A stretch of 64,000 nt of DNA from positions 4,030,001 to 4,094,000 of the forward strand of contig NZ_CP073347.1 of the NCBI RefSeq assembly GCF_024397915.1. The letters run 5' to 3'. Shown in pieces: positions 50,308-58,063 of this stretch. Made by a program: the position numbers and the translations under genes. Source of the DNA: Marinobacterium rhizophilum. GTDB taxonomy: Bacteria; Pseudomonadota; Gammaproteobacteria; Pseudomonadales; Balneatricaceae. Below the pieces are notes generated by a model, which saw nothing but the letters and a program-made list of their open reading frames with translations, did no database searches and was not told the origin of the DNA. Every line of letters starts with the position of its first letter. Positions within the stretch are counted from its first letter, which is position 1.

Positions 50308-51300
50308 TTACAGTTTGACGATCTGTCCTGTTTCCAGGGACTGCTGGGCCGCATTGGCCATGAGCAGCGCAAGCCTGCCATCCTGAAACGACGGTGACAC
50401 CGGCTTGCCCTCAATCACGGCGGCGATAAAGGCATCGAGCTGCAGCCTGTACGAATCCTGGTAGCGGGTGATAAAGAAGTCCTGCAACGGCTCACGGGCA
50501 GCGGTAGCGCTTGCGGTATGGCGTGTAACCGAGGTGGGAGTCTGGTTGTTGGACAGAATCATGCCCGCCGAGCCAAAGGCCTCGATGCGCTGGTCATAGC
50601 CATAGACCGCGCGGCGCGAGCAGTTGATATGGCACAGTGCGCCCGAGGCAAACTGGATGATGGCCATGGCGGTATCCACATCGCCGAAACGGCTAAGTTC
50701 CTTGTCGACCAGGACAGCGCCCATAACGCTGATCGAGACGGGCGTATCCTTCATGATGTAACGCGCCATGTCGAAGTCATGGATCATCATGTCGCGGAAC
50801 AGGCCGCCCGAATGCTGCAGGTATTCTGCCGGCGGCAGGCCAGGGTCGCGGCTGGTGATGATCAGGCTTTCAAGCTGGCCCATCTCACCGCTTTTAACCG
50901 CACGCTCAACCGCATTGTGGCTGGGGTCGAAACGGCGGTTAAAACCCATCTGGATCGGTACGTCACAGTCTTTTATTTCGTCCAGGCAGCGGTCAACCTT
51001 GCTGATATCCAGATCGATCGGCTTTTCGCACAGAATGGCTTTGCCTGCCTTGGCTGCCCGGATGATGAGATCGACGTGGGTGTCTGTGGGAGTAGCAATC
51101 AGGATGGCCTGAACCTTGTCGTCCGCCAGGGCCTGCTCAACCGTTTCAATGGCTGTGACGCCATACTGGCTGGCAACGTCCTGGGCGACCTGGGTGTTGA
51201 CGTCGAACACATAGGCCAGGCGTGCGTGCGGATGGGCGGCAATGTTGGCGGCGTGCATTCTGCCTATGCGGCCTGCACCGAATAACGCGATCGTAAGCAT
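50308..51300 (-). CDS. iolG: Inositol 2-dehydrogenase
   Basis: 330 residues. NAD motif IALFGAGRIGRMHAANI, ILCEKPIDLDISKVD with the catalytic Lys, MGFNRRFDPSH, and GGLFRDMMIHDFDMARYIM with the Asp and His of the proton relay, all as in IolG. It oxidises myo-inositol to 2-keto-myo-inositol (inosose), the substrate of IolE. It is first in its operon, and two LacI-type operator sites lie upstream (51431 and 51505). The LacI-family gene ends 360 bases away on the same strand. Confidence 0.92.
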   Translation of the reverse strand: MLTIALFGAGRIGRMHAANIAAHPHARLAYVFDVNTQVAQDVASQYGVTAIETVEQALADDKVQAILIATPTDTHVDLIIRAAKAGKAILCEKPIDLDISKVDRCLDEIKDCDVPIQMGFNRRFDPSHNAVERAVKSGEMGQLESLIITSRDPGLPPAEYLQHSGGLFRDMMIHDFDMARYIMKDTPVSISVMGAVLVDKELSRFGDVDTAMAIIQFASGALCHINCSRRAVYGYDQRIEAFGSAGMILSNNQTPTSVTRHTASATAAREPLQDFFITRYQDSYRLQLDAFIAAVIEGKPVSPSFQDGRLALLMANAAQQSLETGQIVKL

Positions 51301-51430
51301 CCGGGAAACTCCGTTATTTGTTGTTATGGGGCAATCATTCCTGGCGATCAGGGCCGGTGCCTGGCTGTAGCGAGGCTGTAAACGGGAGCCGGATCGAGTC
51401 GCGATTACACATTTAGTCTGCAGCTATTAA

Positions 51431-51446
51431 ATGAAAACATTTTCAT
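51431..51446. promoter_or_regulatory. LacI-type operator upstream of iolG (site 1)
   Basis: ATGAAAACATTTTCAT is a near-perfect palindrome (only the two central bases break symmetry) 131 bases before iolG. It shares the TGAAAA/TTTTCA half-sites with the sites at 51505, 57847 and 57941. The 360-base gap 51301-51660 holds these sites and no gene. Confidence 0.65.
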
Positions 51447-51504
51447 AAATGCAAGCCTGTTGTAGTCTCTAGCGCGAAAAACAGGGCCTTATTCGTGCTT
51501 TTGT

Positions 51505-51518
51505 TGAAAACGTTTTTA
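51505..51518. promoter_or_regulatory. LacI-type operator upstream of iolG (site 2)
   Basis: TGAAAACGTTTTTA carries the central CG of LacI-family operators and matches a TGAAAACGTTTTCA consensus at all but one position. It is 74 bases from site 1, a spacing that would allow looping. Confidence 0.65.
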
Positions 51519-51660
51519 CTTGTTGGGATGTCGACCCTGATGGCAGCCGTGGCTGCGAGGCGAACGCAGGCCGGGCCGCCGTTCCGGTGGTCCGGGGCAG
51601 TGCTGAAAAACGTCGGCGAGTGTCGGCGCTTGCAGGAGCGCCGATCTTCTGGGCTGGCCC

Positions 51661-52719
51661 CTAAGCGGTCTGGGCCCCGGCAATGCTGGCCCGTGTCGAG
51701 CCCCGGGTGATCAGGGTACAGGGCAGGATGATGTTCTGCGGGGCCATGGAAGCATCCTGGATATGCTCGAACAGTGCGGTAACGGCGGTGTTGACCATAT
51801 CGGTAAAGGGCTGGCGAATAGTGGTCAGGTCGTAGGCCCGGCTGGCGGCGAGGCGAATATCGTCGACGCCAATAATCCCGATATCCTCGGGTACCTTGAG
51901 GCCAAATTCGTATCGGATGGCATCCATGCCGCCACAGGCCATGATGTCATCGAGATAAAAAACAGAGTCGGGCTTTGCGTGGGAGGTGAACAGCTTGCAG
52001 GTCGCCTCATAGCCCGAGTCGTAGCTGTGCTGGTTGCCTTCTGTGGTGGTCCATTCTGTGCAGCCACGTTCGATCAGTCGGGTGATGAAGCCGCGCTGCC
52101 GGTCGGTGGTGATGGGCGCGCTGGTGGTAGCACCGACAAAAGCCGGCCGGGTATAGCCCGCATCGAGCAGCGCATCGGCCGCCATGCGGCCTCCAGCCAC
52201 ATTGTCGCAGGACACGATGGTGGCCGGCGCATTGCGTGAGTGGTGGCCGAAGATAACCACGGGGGTGTTGCGTCTCTGGCAAGCACTGACCAGTTCGTCG
52301 GGCAGGGATGAGCTGGTTACGATCAGGCCGTCCACATGGTACTCCATGATCAGTTCGACGGCTTCGGTGACGCTTTTCTGCGGTCCAACGTTGATCAGCA
52401 GGCTGTGGCAGTTGTGTTCCTGAATGGTTGCGGTCAGGTCACTGAGAATAGACAGGTAGGCGGGGTTTTCGAAATCCGTCATTAAAATGCCGATGAGGCT
52501 CGAGCTCGATTTCAGTCCCCGTGCCAGGCGGTTGGGTTTGTAACCCAGCTTTTCTGCCGCAGCGAAGACTTTTGCACGGGTTTTCGCAGAGCAGCTGCCA
52601 TTGGGGTTAAACGCCCTGGAGACCGCCGAGATCGAAACCTCTGCCTCGGCAGCGACTTCGGTAATGGTAATGTTAACCGGGCGGGAGAGCTTGTCGGCTG
52701 TTTGGCTTGAACTGCTCAA
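51661..52719 (-). CDS. LacI-family regulator of the inositol island
   Basis: About 352 residues. The helix-turn-helix ITEVAAEAEVSISAVSRAFN is followed by the hinge region GYKPNRLARGLKSS and a ribose-binding-protein-like effector domain (VDGLIVTSSSLPDELV, GIIGVDDIRLAASRAYDLTT). The start is uncertain: the TTG at 52719 has AGGA eight bases upstream and is preferred; a GTG at 52758 has no ribosome site. It lies between the two inositol operons, and four LacI-type sites flank it, so it is the likely inositol repressor. Confidence 0.9.
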   Translation of the reverse strand: MSSSSQTADKLSRPVNITITEVAAEAEVSISAVSRAFNPNGSCSAKTRAKVFAAAEKLGYKPNRLARGLKSSSSLIGILMTDFENPAYLSILSDLTATIQEHNCHSLLINVGPQKSVTEAVELIMEYHVDGLIVTSSSLPDELVSACQRRNTPVVIFGHHSRNAPATIVSCDNVAGGRMAADALLDAGYTRPAFVGATTSAPITTDRQRGFITRLIERGCTEWTTTEGNQHSYDSGYEATCKLFTSHAKPDSVFYLDDIMACGGMDAIRYEFGLKVPEDIGIIGVDDIRLAASRAYDLTTIRQPFTDMVNTAVTALFEHIQDASMAPQNIILPCTLITRGSTRASIAGAQTA

Positions 52720-52856
52720 AAATACTGTCCTGGCAATTTGGGGGCTGTATTGAGGCACGTTACGTATCCGCAGTCATGATTGTACGGATTTTGGTGCCGG
52801 TCATGCAGTCCGTTGCGTTGATTGACTATACGGGGGCTGGCAATGAAATGGTATAT

Positions 52857-52892
52857 GGCACAGCAACAGTGTTGCGACACTGTTGCTGTGCC
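52857..52892. terminator. Very strong 16-bp hairpin downstream of the ABC transporter operon
   Basis: Arms ggcacagcaacagtgt (52857-52872) and acactgttgctgtgcc (52877-52892) pair perfectly around tgcg. No U-tract is evident. It shares gcacagcaac/gttgctgtgc with the hairpin at 56836-56863. The gap 52720-53058 otherwise holds the lacI promoter and the permease-tail remnant. Confidence 0.7.
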
Positions 52893-52954
52893 TGGGTGGG
52901 CGCTCGCGGTGTATCGACGCGTACAGGTCTGACTGGAAATCAGGGATCGCCGAT

Positions 52955-53012
52955 CGTCAGGTTTTCTTACTGCGCTTGTTCTGATGGTGCATGTCCATGA
53001 CGACCACGATGG
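52955..53012 (-). pseudogene. Decayed copy of a permease gene 3' end
   Basis: On the minus strand this stretch encodes IVVVMDMHHQNKRSKKT and a stop, matching the C-terminus of the adjacent permease (IVVAVVVDIHRQGKRSKKT). The last codons (aagcgcag-aagaaaacctga) are nearly identical at the DNA level. It lies about 45 bases beyond the intact permease stop. It is a duplicated and diverged gene tail with no start of its own. Confidence 0.8.
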
Positions 53013-53058
53013 ATGATTGGGAGCCCCTTGTCATGGCCTGCGCCTGTGGCAGGCCTCG

Positions 53059-54093
53059 TCAGGTTTTCTTGCTGCGCTTGCCCTGGCGGTGGATGTCGAC
53101 CACCACGGCCACAACGATAATCGCGCCCTTGATGATGTCCTGGTAGTAGGCATCCACACGCAGGAAGGTGAAGCCGGAGAGCATTACACCCAGGATCAGT
53201 GCGCCGATCACGGTGCCGGTGATGCGGCCGCGGCCACCGGACAGCGAGACCCCGCCGATTACGGCAGCGGCGATGGCATCCAGTTCGTACATCAGCCCCA
53301 TGCCGGCCTGGGCGGTCTTGATGCGGGCGATGGCGACCATGGCGGCCAGGCCTGCCAGGAGCCCGGCGATCATGTAGACCTTGATCAGGTGTGACTCGAT
53401 GTTGATGCCGGATACGCGGGCAGCCTGGGGGTTGGCACCGATGGCGTAGGTGAACTTGCCGAAGCGGGTGTAGCGCATCACGATATGGAAAACGGCGGCC
53501 ACGACCAGGAAGATGACCACCGGGGCCCAGCGGCCCATGCCGTTACCCAGCATGGCAAAGCTTTCGGTGAAGCCGGAGACCGGGCTGCCATCGGTGTACC
53601 AGCGGGCCACACCGCGGGCGGAAACCATCATGCCCAGGGTGGCAATAAAGGGCGGAATCCTGGTTTTGGTGATGAGCCAGCCGTTGACGAAACCGGCGGC
53701 GGCGCCAACCGCGAGGCCGACCATCAGCGGGATAAACCAGGGCAGGTCGACCAGGGCCGGGTGAATGATTTTCGGCCAGTTGGCATCCTGGGCAAAGGTG
53801 GCGGCGACCATGGCGCTCATGGCCACTACGGAGCCGGACGACAGGTCGATGCCGCCGGTGATGATGACCTGGGTCACGCCCACGGCGATGATACCGATAA
53901 CCGAGACCTGCAGAATGATGATCTGCAGACGGCTCATGTTGCCCAGGAAGCTCTGGCCGACGAGGAACCAGCCGAGCACTTCAAAGAAGGCGGCGATACC
54001 GAACAGCACCAGCAGAATGCTGAATTCCTGGGGAAGGCGTTTCTTTTGTGCTGGTGTTGGCGCCACGGGCGCAGTTGCAGTGTGCGTTGTCAT
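53059..54093 (-). CDS. Inositol/sugar ABC transporter permease (RbsC type)
   Basis: 344 residues with about nine membrane segments. Family signatures: GIIAVGVTQVIITGGIDLSS, GWLITKTRIPPFIATLGMM, FTYAIGANPQAARVSGIN and AAVIGGVSLSGGRGRITGTV. It forms the channel for a CUT2-type sugar importer with the ATPase and binding protein of the same operon, led by iolE, so myo-inositol is the likely substrate. Its last codons are repeated in decayed form just downstream (52955-53012). Confidence 0.9.
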   Translation of the reverse strand: MTTHTATAPVAPTPAQKKRLPQEFSILLVLFGIAAFFEVLGWFLVGQSFLGNMSRLQIIILQVSVIGIIAVGVTQVIITGGIDLSSGSVVAMSAMVAATFAQDANWPKIIHPALVDLPWFIPLMVGLAVGAAAGFVNGWLITKTRIPPFIATLGMMVSARGVARWYTDGSPVSGFTESFAMLGNGMGRWAPVVIFLVVAAVFHIVMRYTRFGKFTYAIGANPQAARVSGINIESHLIKVYMIAGLLAGLAAMVAIARIKTAQAGMGLMYELDAIAAAVIGGVSLSGGRGRITGTVIGALILGVMLSGFTFLRVDAYYQDIIKGAIIVVAVVVDIHRQGKRSKKT

Positions 54094-54129
54094 ATCTACC
54101 TCTTTAAATTCCGGCTATGGCGATAGTTT

Positions 54130-55677
54130 TTATTGGGAAGCCAAATCCATGACTGCGACCTGGTTGGCATCGGCACGGTCCAGGATGCCGGTGACATGGC
54201 CTTCATGCATGACGACAACGCGGTCACTCATGCCGAGCACCTCTGGCATCTCGGACGAAATCATGATCACCGCCACGCCCTTGTGGGCCAGCTGGGTAAT
54301 CAGGCTGTGAATCTCCGACTTGGCGCCCACATCGATGCCGCGGGTCGGTTCATCAAGAATCAGAATTTTTGGGTGGGTCAGCAGCCAGCGCCCGATCAGG
54401 ACCTTCTGCTGGTTGCCGCCGGACAGGTTCTCGATGCACTCATGCATGTTCGGTGTCTTTACGCGCAACTTCTGGCTGATTTCCAGGCAGGCTTTTTCGA
54501 GCCGGGCTTCCTGCACGAAGCCATATTTCACAAAGTCATCATGGATGACCGCCATCTGGGCGTTTTCCTGGATATCCAGCGGCAGGAAGCAGCCCGTTTC
54601 CTTGCGGTCTTCCGTCAGAAAGGCCATGCCCAGCTTGATGGCATCGTGGGAGGTCTTGATTGACACCGCCTGGCCATCAATCTCGATGCTGCCGGAGGTG
54701 GCGGGCGTGACGCCGAACAGGGTTTCTGCCACGTTGGAGCGGCCCGAGCCCACCAGGCCGGCAAAGCCGAGAATTTCGCCGGCGCGCAGGTCGAAGGAGA
54801 TATTCTCAAATATGCCTTCCAGGCTGAGGTTCTGCACCGACAGCACCAGATCGCCCAGTTCCACCTCTTCCTTGGGGAACATCTGGGTGATCTCGCGGCC
54901 GACCATCATCTGGATGATGTCGTCGCGGGTCACGTCCGAAGAGGGGTGGGTGGCGATGTAATGGCCGTCGCGAAACACCGAAAACTCGTCGGCGATCTCG
55001 AACAGCTCGTTCATCTTGTGGGTGATGTAGACGATGCCGATGCCCTGTTCGCGCAGGCCGCGAATAATCTCGAACAGGTGCGCCACTTCCTTTTCGGTGA
55101 TGGCCGAGGTGGGCTCGTCCATGATCAGGACATCGGAATTGAAGGACACCGCCTTGGCGATCTCCACCATCTGGCGGTTGGCCACCGAGAGTTCGCTCAC
55201 CTCGGCATCCGGGTCCAGATGGATATTAAGTCGGTCAAACAATTCGGTGGTCATCTGGTGCATCCGGGCGTGATTCACCAACCCGAAGGCATTGCGCGGT
55301 TCGCGGCGAATCCAGATGTTTTCCGCCACCGTCATGGAATTCATCAGTAACAGCTCCTGGTGAATCATGGCAATGCCGGCTTCCTGGGCCGCCAGGGGCG
55401 TGGCCAGGTGGACGGCTTCACCGCGCAGCCGGATCTCGCCGGCGTCGGGGTGGTAGATGCCGGCGATGATCTTCATCAGGGTCGACTTGCCGGCACCGTT
55501 TTCGCCCATCAGGGCATGTACGGTGCCAGGGCGCACGCGCAACGAGACATTATCCAGCGCGACGACGCCGGGGAACTCCTTGCGCGCATTGACGACCTCA
55601 AGCACGTATTCGTACGGTTTCACCTGGGGAGTTGCGCCCCTTGGTGACACTGCTTCCAGCTGTGATGCGTTAACCAT
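54130..55677 (-). CDS. Inositol/sugar ABC transporter ATP-binding protein (RbsA type, two ATPase domains)
   Basis: 515 residues with two ATPase modules. First: Walker A GENGAGKST, signature ELSVANRQMVEIAKAV, Walker B VLIMDEPTSAI. Second: degenerate Walker A GLVGSGRSNV, signature LSGGNQQKVLIGRWL, Walker B ILILDEPTRGID. This arrangement is that of RbsA/MglA-type CUT2 transporters. It lies between the binding-protein and permease genes and energises the same importer. Confidence 0.92.
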   Translation of the reverse strand: MVNASQLEAVSPRGATPQVKPYEYVLEVVNARKEFPGVVALDNVSLRVRPGTVHALMGENGAGKSTLMKIIAGIYHPDAGEIRLRGEAVHLATPLAAQEAGIAMIHQELLLMNSMTVAENIWIRREPRNAFGLVNHARMHQMTTELFDRLNIHLDPDAEVSELSVANRQMVEIAKAVSFNSDVLIMDEPTSAITEKEVAHLFEIIRGLREQGIGIVYITHKMNELFEIADEFSVFRDGHYIATHPSSDVTRDDIIQMMVGREITQMFPKEEVELGDLVLSVQNLSLEGIFENISFDLRAGEILGFAGLVGSGRSNVAETLFGVTPATSGSIEIDGQAVSIKTSHDAIKLGMAFLTEDRKETGCFLPLDIQENAQMAVIHDDFVKYGFVQEARLEKACLEISQKLRVKTPNMHECIENLSGGNQQKVLIGRWLLTHPKILILDEPTRGIDVGAKSEIHSLITQLAHKGVAVIMISSEMPEVLGMSDRVVVMHEGHVTGILDRADANQVAVMDLASQ

Positions 55678-55777
55678 GACGCACCCCCTCCTGTTTTATT
55701 GAGCGTGAGGGAGCTGCTGATCGTTGCGGCGCAGCCTGGCCGCCAGCGTCAACAGTCCCTAAGGGTAGTGGGCTCTG

Positions 55778-56722
55778 TTAGCGCATGTACTTTTCAAAGT
55801 TGGCGGGGGTCACCAGCTCAAACGGTACCCATACCTTCTGCTCTATTTTTTCACCGTTGACCAGCTTGATAGCGGTGTCCACAGCGCCTTTGCCCTGTCC
55901 GGCGGCATCCTGGAATACAGTCACATCGATCTCGCCCGCCCTGATGGCGGCCAGTGCATCGGGGGTGGCATCAATGCCGGCGATCACGACTGAGTCCATG
56001 GTTCGGCCCGTTGCCTTGAGTGCCTGAACGGCGCCGATGGCCATTTCGTCGTTGTTGGCGATAACGGCATCAAATTCGATACCCGCCGAGATCCAGTTGG
56101 TCATCAGGTCGCTGCCTTCGGTGCGGGACCATTTGGCGGTCTGCTCGGCGACCACTTCCAGGCCTGCGCATTCCGGGGTGGCGATGACATCGTGAATATC
56201 CTTGGTGCGCTGAATCGCCGCCTGGTTGGACAGCTCGCCCATCATGACCACGACCTTGCCCTTGCCACCCAGCAGGCGGCAGACTTCCTGCGTTTGCAGG
56301 GTGCCGGAGTCTTCTTCATTGGAGGCAACGAAGGCCTGGTTGTCCGGCAGCATATCGACATTGATGGGCTGACGGTTGACATACACCAGGGGAATGCCCG
56401 CGGCCGCGGCGTCATCGCTCATGGAAATGGTGGCGTCGGTATCCACCGGGTTGACAATGATGGCATCGACGCCAGAGGCGATAAAGTTCTGAATCTGATT
56501 GAGCTGGTTACCCACTTCGGCTTTGGCATCTTCAACCTGAAGCTCCACATTTATGTCATCGGCATAGGTCTGCATGCCGGTGCGCAGCGCCGTGAGAAAA
56601 TTATCGTCAAATACGGAAATGGCAACGCCGACTTTCAGTGGTTCTGCAGCCATTGCCAGTGAGGAGGTACCGATCAGGGTCGCGAGAAGGCTGTGCTTGA
56701 TTATTTTTTTTGCGTTGATCAT
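55778..56722 (-). CDS. Inositol/sugar ABC transporter substrate-binding protein
   Basis: 314 residues with a signal peptide (SLLATLIGTSSLAMAA, cleavage near residue 26). A ribose-binding-protein fold: VGVAISVFDDNFLTALRTGM, ASGVDAIIVNPVDTDATISM, AVIANNDEMAIGAVQALKAT and IAGIDATPDALAAIRAGEID. It resembles inositol-binding proteins (IbpA) in context and length. It acts in the periplasm. It follows iolE in the operon, with a hairpin in the 175-base gap that could separate transcripts. Confidence 0.9.
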   Translation of the reverse strand: MINAKKIIKHSLLATLIGTSSLAMAAEPLKVGVAISVFDDNFLTALRTGMQTYADDINVELQVEDAKAEVGNQLNQIQNFIASGVDAIIVNPVDTDATISMSDDAAAAGIPLVYVNRQPINVDMLPDNQAFVASNEEDSGTLQTQEVCRLLGGKGKVVVMMGELSNQAAIQRTKDIHDVIATPECAGLEVVAEQTAKWSRTEGSDLMTNWISAGIEFDAVIANNDEMAIGAVQALKATGRTMDSVVIAGIDATPDALAAIRAGEIDVTVFQDAAGQGKGAVDTAIKLVNGEKIEQKVWVPFELVTPANFEKYMR

Positions 56723-56835
56723 GACTTTCTCCTGAATTCCGTCCCGGAGGGGGCGGTTCTATCTGCTTATATTTATTGGTTTTCGGGCTACAGGTGCCCT
56801 TGCAAAGCATTCGTCAGCGGCATGCTTGTCCTGGA

Positions 56836-56863
56836 GCACAGCACGCATTGAGCGTTGCTGTGC
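56836..56863. terminator. Hairpin between iolE and the binding-protein gene
   Basis: Arms gcacagcacgc (56836-56846) and gcgttgctgtgc (56852-56863) pair with one bulge. The sequence is related to the hairpin at 52857-52892. It lies 35 bases after the iolE stop and may allow separate levels of iolE and transporter mRNA. Confidence 0.5.
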
Positions 56864-56897
56864 GTCCCTGGGTCATTCGCTGCTTGTGTCGCGCGAC

Positions 56898-57797
56898 TCA
56901 GCCGCGCAGCACTGTATCCTGGATAAATGACAGGCTCTGGCGTGCGTTTTCCAGCGAGCTGTTATTCAGCGCGGCGGGGTCGACGTCCTGCTCCACCGTG
57001 ACCCAGCCATCAAAGGCCAGGTCGATCAGTGTCTGGCGCAGCTGCTGGAAATCGACAGAGCCCTGACCGAGCGGGCAAAAGACGCCCTGGCCGATGGCGG
57101 TGTAAAAGTCGGTACCCTTGGCCACGACCTGTTCCAGCACCTTGCCGTTGATGTCCTTGAAGTGCAGATACTTGACGCGCTCGGCATAGGTTCGGATCAA
57201 CTCTGACGGATTGATGCCGGCGTAGGTGCAGTGGCCTGAGTCGATACAGAGTTTGACGATGCTCTCGTCCAGATCATTCATGGCGCGATCGATTTCGTCG
57301 CGGTATTCGATATAGGTGCCTGCGTGCGGGTGCAGTACGGGAATGATGCCGTACTCATCCTGGCAGATGCGCGAGAGTTCATTGATGGTTTGCATCATGC
57401 CCTGCCACTGCTCTGGTGGCAGGCGGTCTGCGGTCAGAATCTGGCCGGCCTGGTCAGTGCGCGGTGAGGATACATGGTCGATAACAACCATGTACTTGGC
57501 GTTCTGGGGCTGCAGGACCTTGCAGGTGGCGTGGGTGTAATCAAGGATTTCCTGTCGACGTGACGGGTCGTGCAGGTGCTTGAAGATGGTACCGGCGATG
57601 AGCTGCAGGTCGCGCTGAGCCAGTTCCGCCTTGAGCTGCTGCACGTCGGTAGGGAAGTAGTTCAGTGGACCAAGCTCGGTCGCTTTATAGCCGGCCTGGG
57701 CAATTTCATCGAGCACCAGGTTCCACTTCGGATTGCTGGGATTGTCAGCGAACTCGATACCCCAGGAGCAGGGGGCGTTAGACAGGCGAAGCTGCAT
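56898..57797 (-). CDS. iolE: Inosose dehydratase
   Basis: 299 residues, a TIM-barrel of the xylose-isomerase-like family. It starts RLSNAPCSWGIEFADNPSNP and has ATELGPLNYFP, VLHPHAGTYIEYRDEIDR, LCIDSGHCTYAGINP, YLHFKDINGKVLEQV and the metal-site Glu in VTVEQDVD. IolE converts inosose to the trihydroxycyclohexane dione used by IolD, whose gene is divergent. LacI-type operators lie in the shared control region. Confidence 0.9.
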   Translation of the reverse strand: MQLRLSNAPCSWGIEFADNPSNPKWNLVLDEIAQAGYKATELGPLNYFPTDVQQLKAELAQRDLQLIAGTIFKHLHDPSRRQEILDYTHATCKVLQPQNAKYMVVIDHVSSPRTDQAGQILTADRLPPEQWQGMMQTINELSRICQDEYGIIPVLHPHAGTYIEYRDEIDRAMNDLDESIVKLCIDSGHCTYAGINPSELIRTYAERVKYLHFKDINGKVLEQVVAKGTDFYTAIGQGVFCPLGQGSVDFQQLRQTLIDLAFDGWVTVEQDVDPAALNNSSLENARQSLSFIQDTVLRG

Positions 57798-57846
57798 GAT
57801 TATTATTCCTGTGATCAGGTTGGTCGTTATGTCTGCATCCTTTATA

Positions 57847-57860
57847 TGAAAACGTTATCA
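57847..57860. promoter_or_regulatory. LacI-type operator in the iolE-iolD control region (site 1)
   Basis: TGAAAACGTTATCA matches TGAAAACGTTTTCA at 13 of 14 positions and lies 50 bases upstream of the iolE start. Confidence 0.65.
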
Positions 57861-57940
57861 CCTTTGCAACCCTGAAATGTCTAAATGTGGCGTAAAAGGC
57901 GGCTATTTTTTGCTATTTCAGGATTTTTGGGAAAAATTAA

Positions 57941-57954
57941 TAAAAACGTTTGCA
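57941..57954. promoter_or_regulatory. LacI-type operator in the iolE-iolD control region (site 2)
   Basis: TAAAAACGTTTGCA shares the AAAACGTTT core and lies about 110 bases before the iolD start and 94 bases from site 1. The 266-base divergent region 57798-58063 is AT-rich around this site, fitting promoter DNA. Confidence 0.55.
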
Positions 57955-58063
57955 AAAAAAACAAGGCTCCTTGATAGTTCTTTCCAAGGGGGCGGGTTCT
58001 GGCGACTGTCGTCTGCAGTACCTAGTCACGGGTGCATATCGTAATAATAAAAGGTAAGCCTCT

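Noticed and set aside
51495..51710. 71-codon plus-strand open frame between lacI and iolG
   Set aside because: It overlaps an operator site and the lacI 3' end and has no family similarity.
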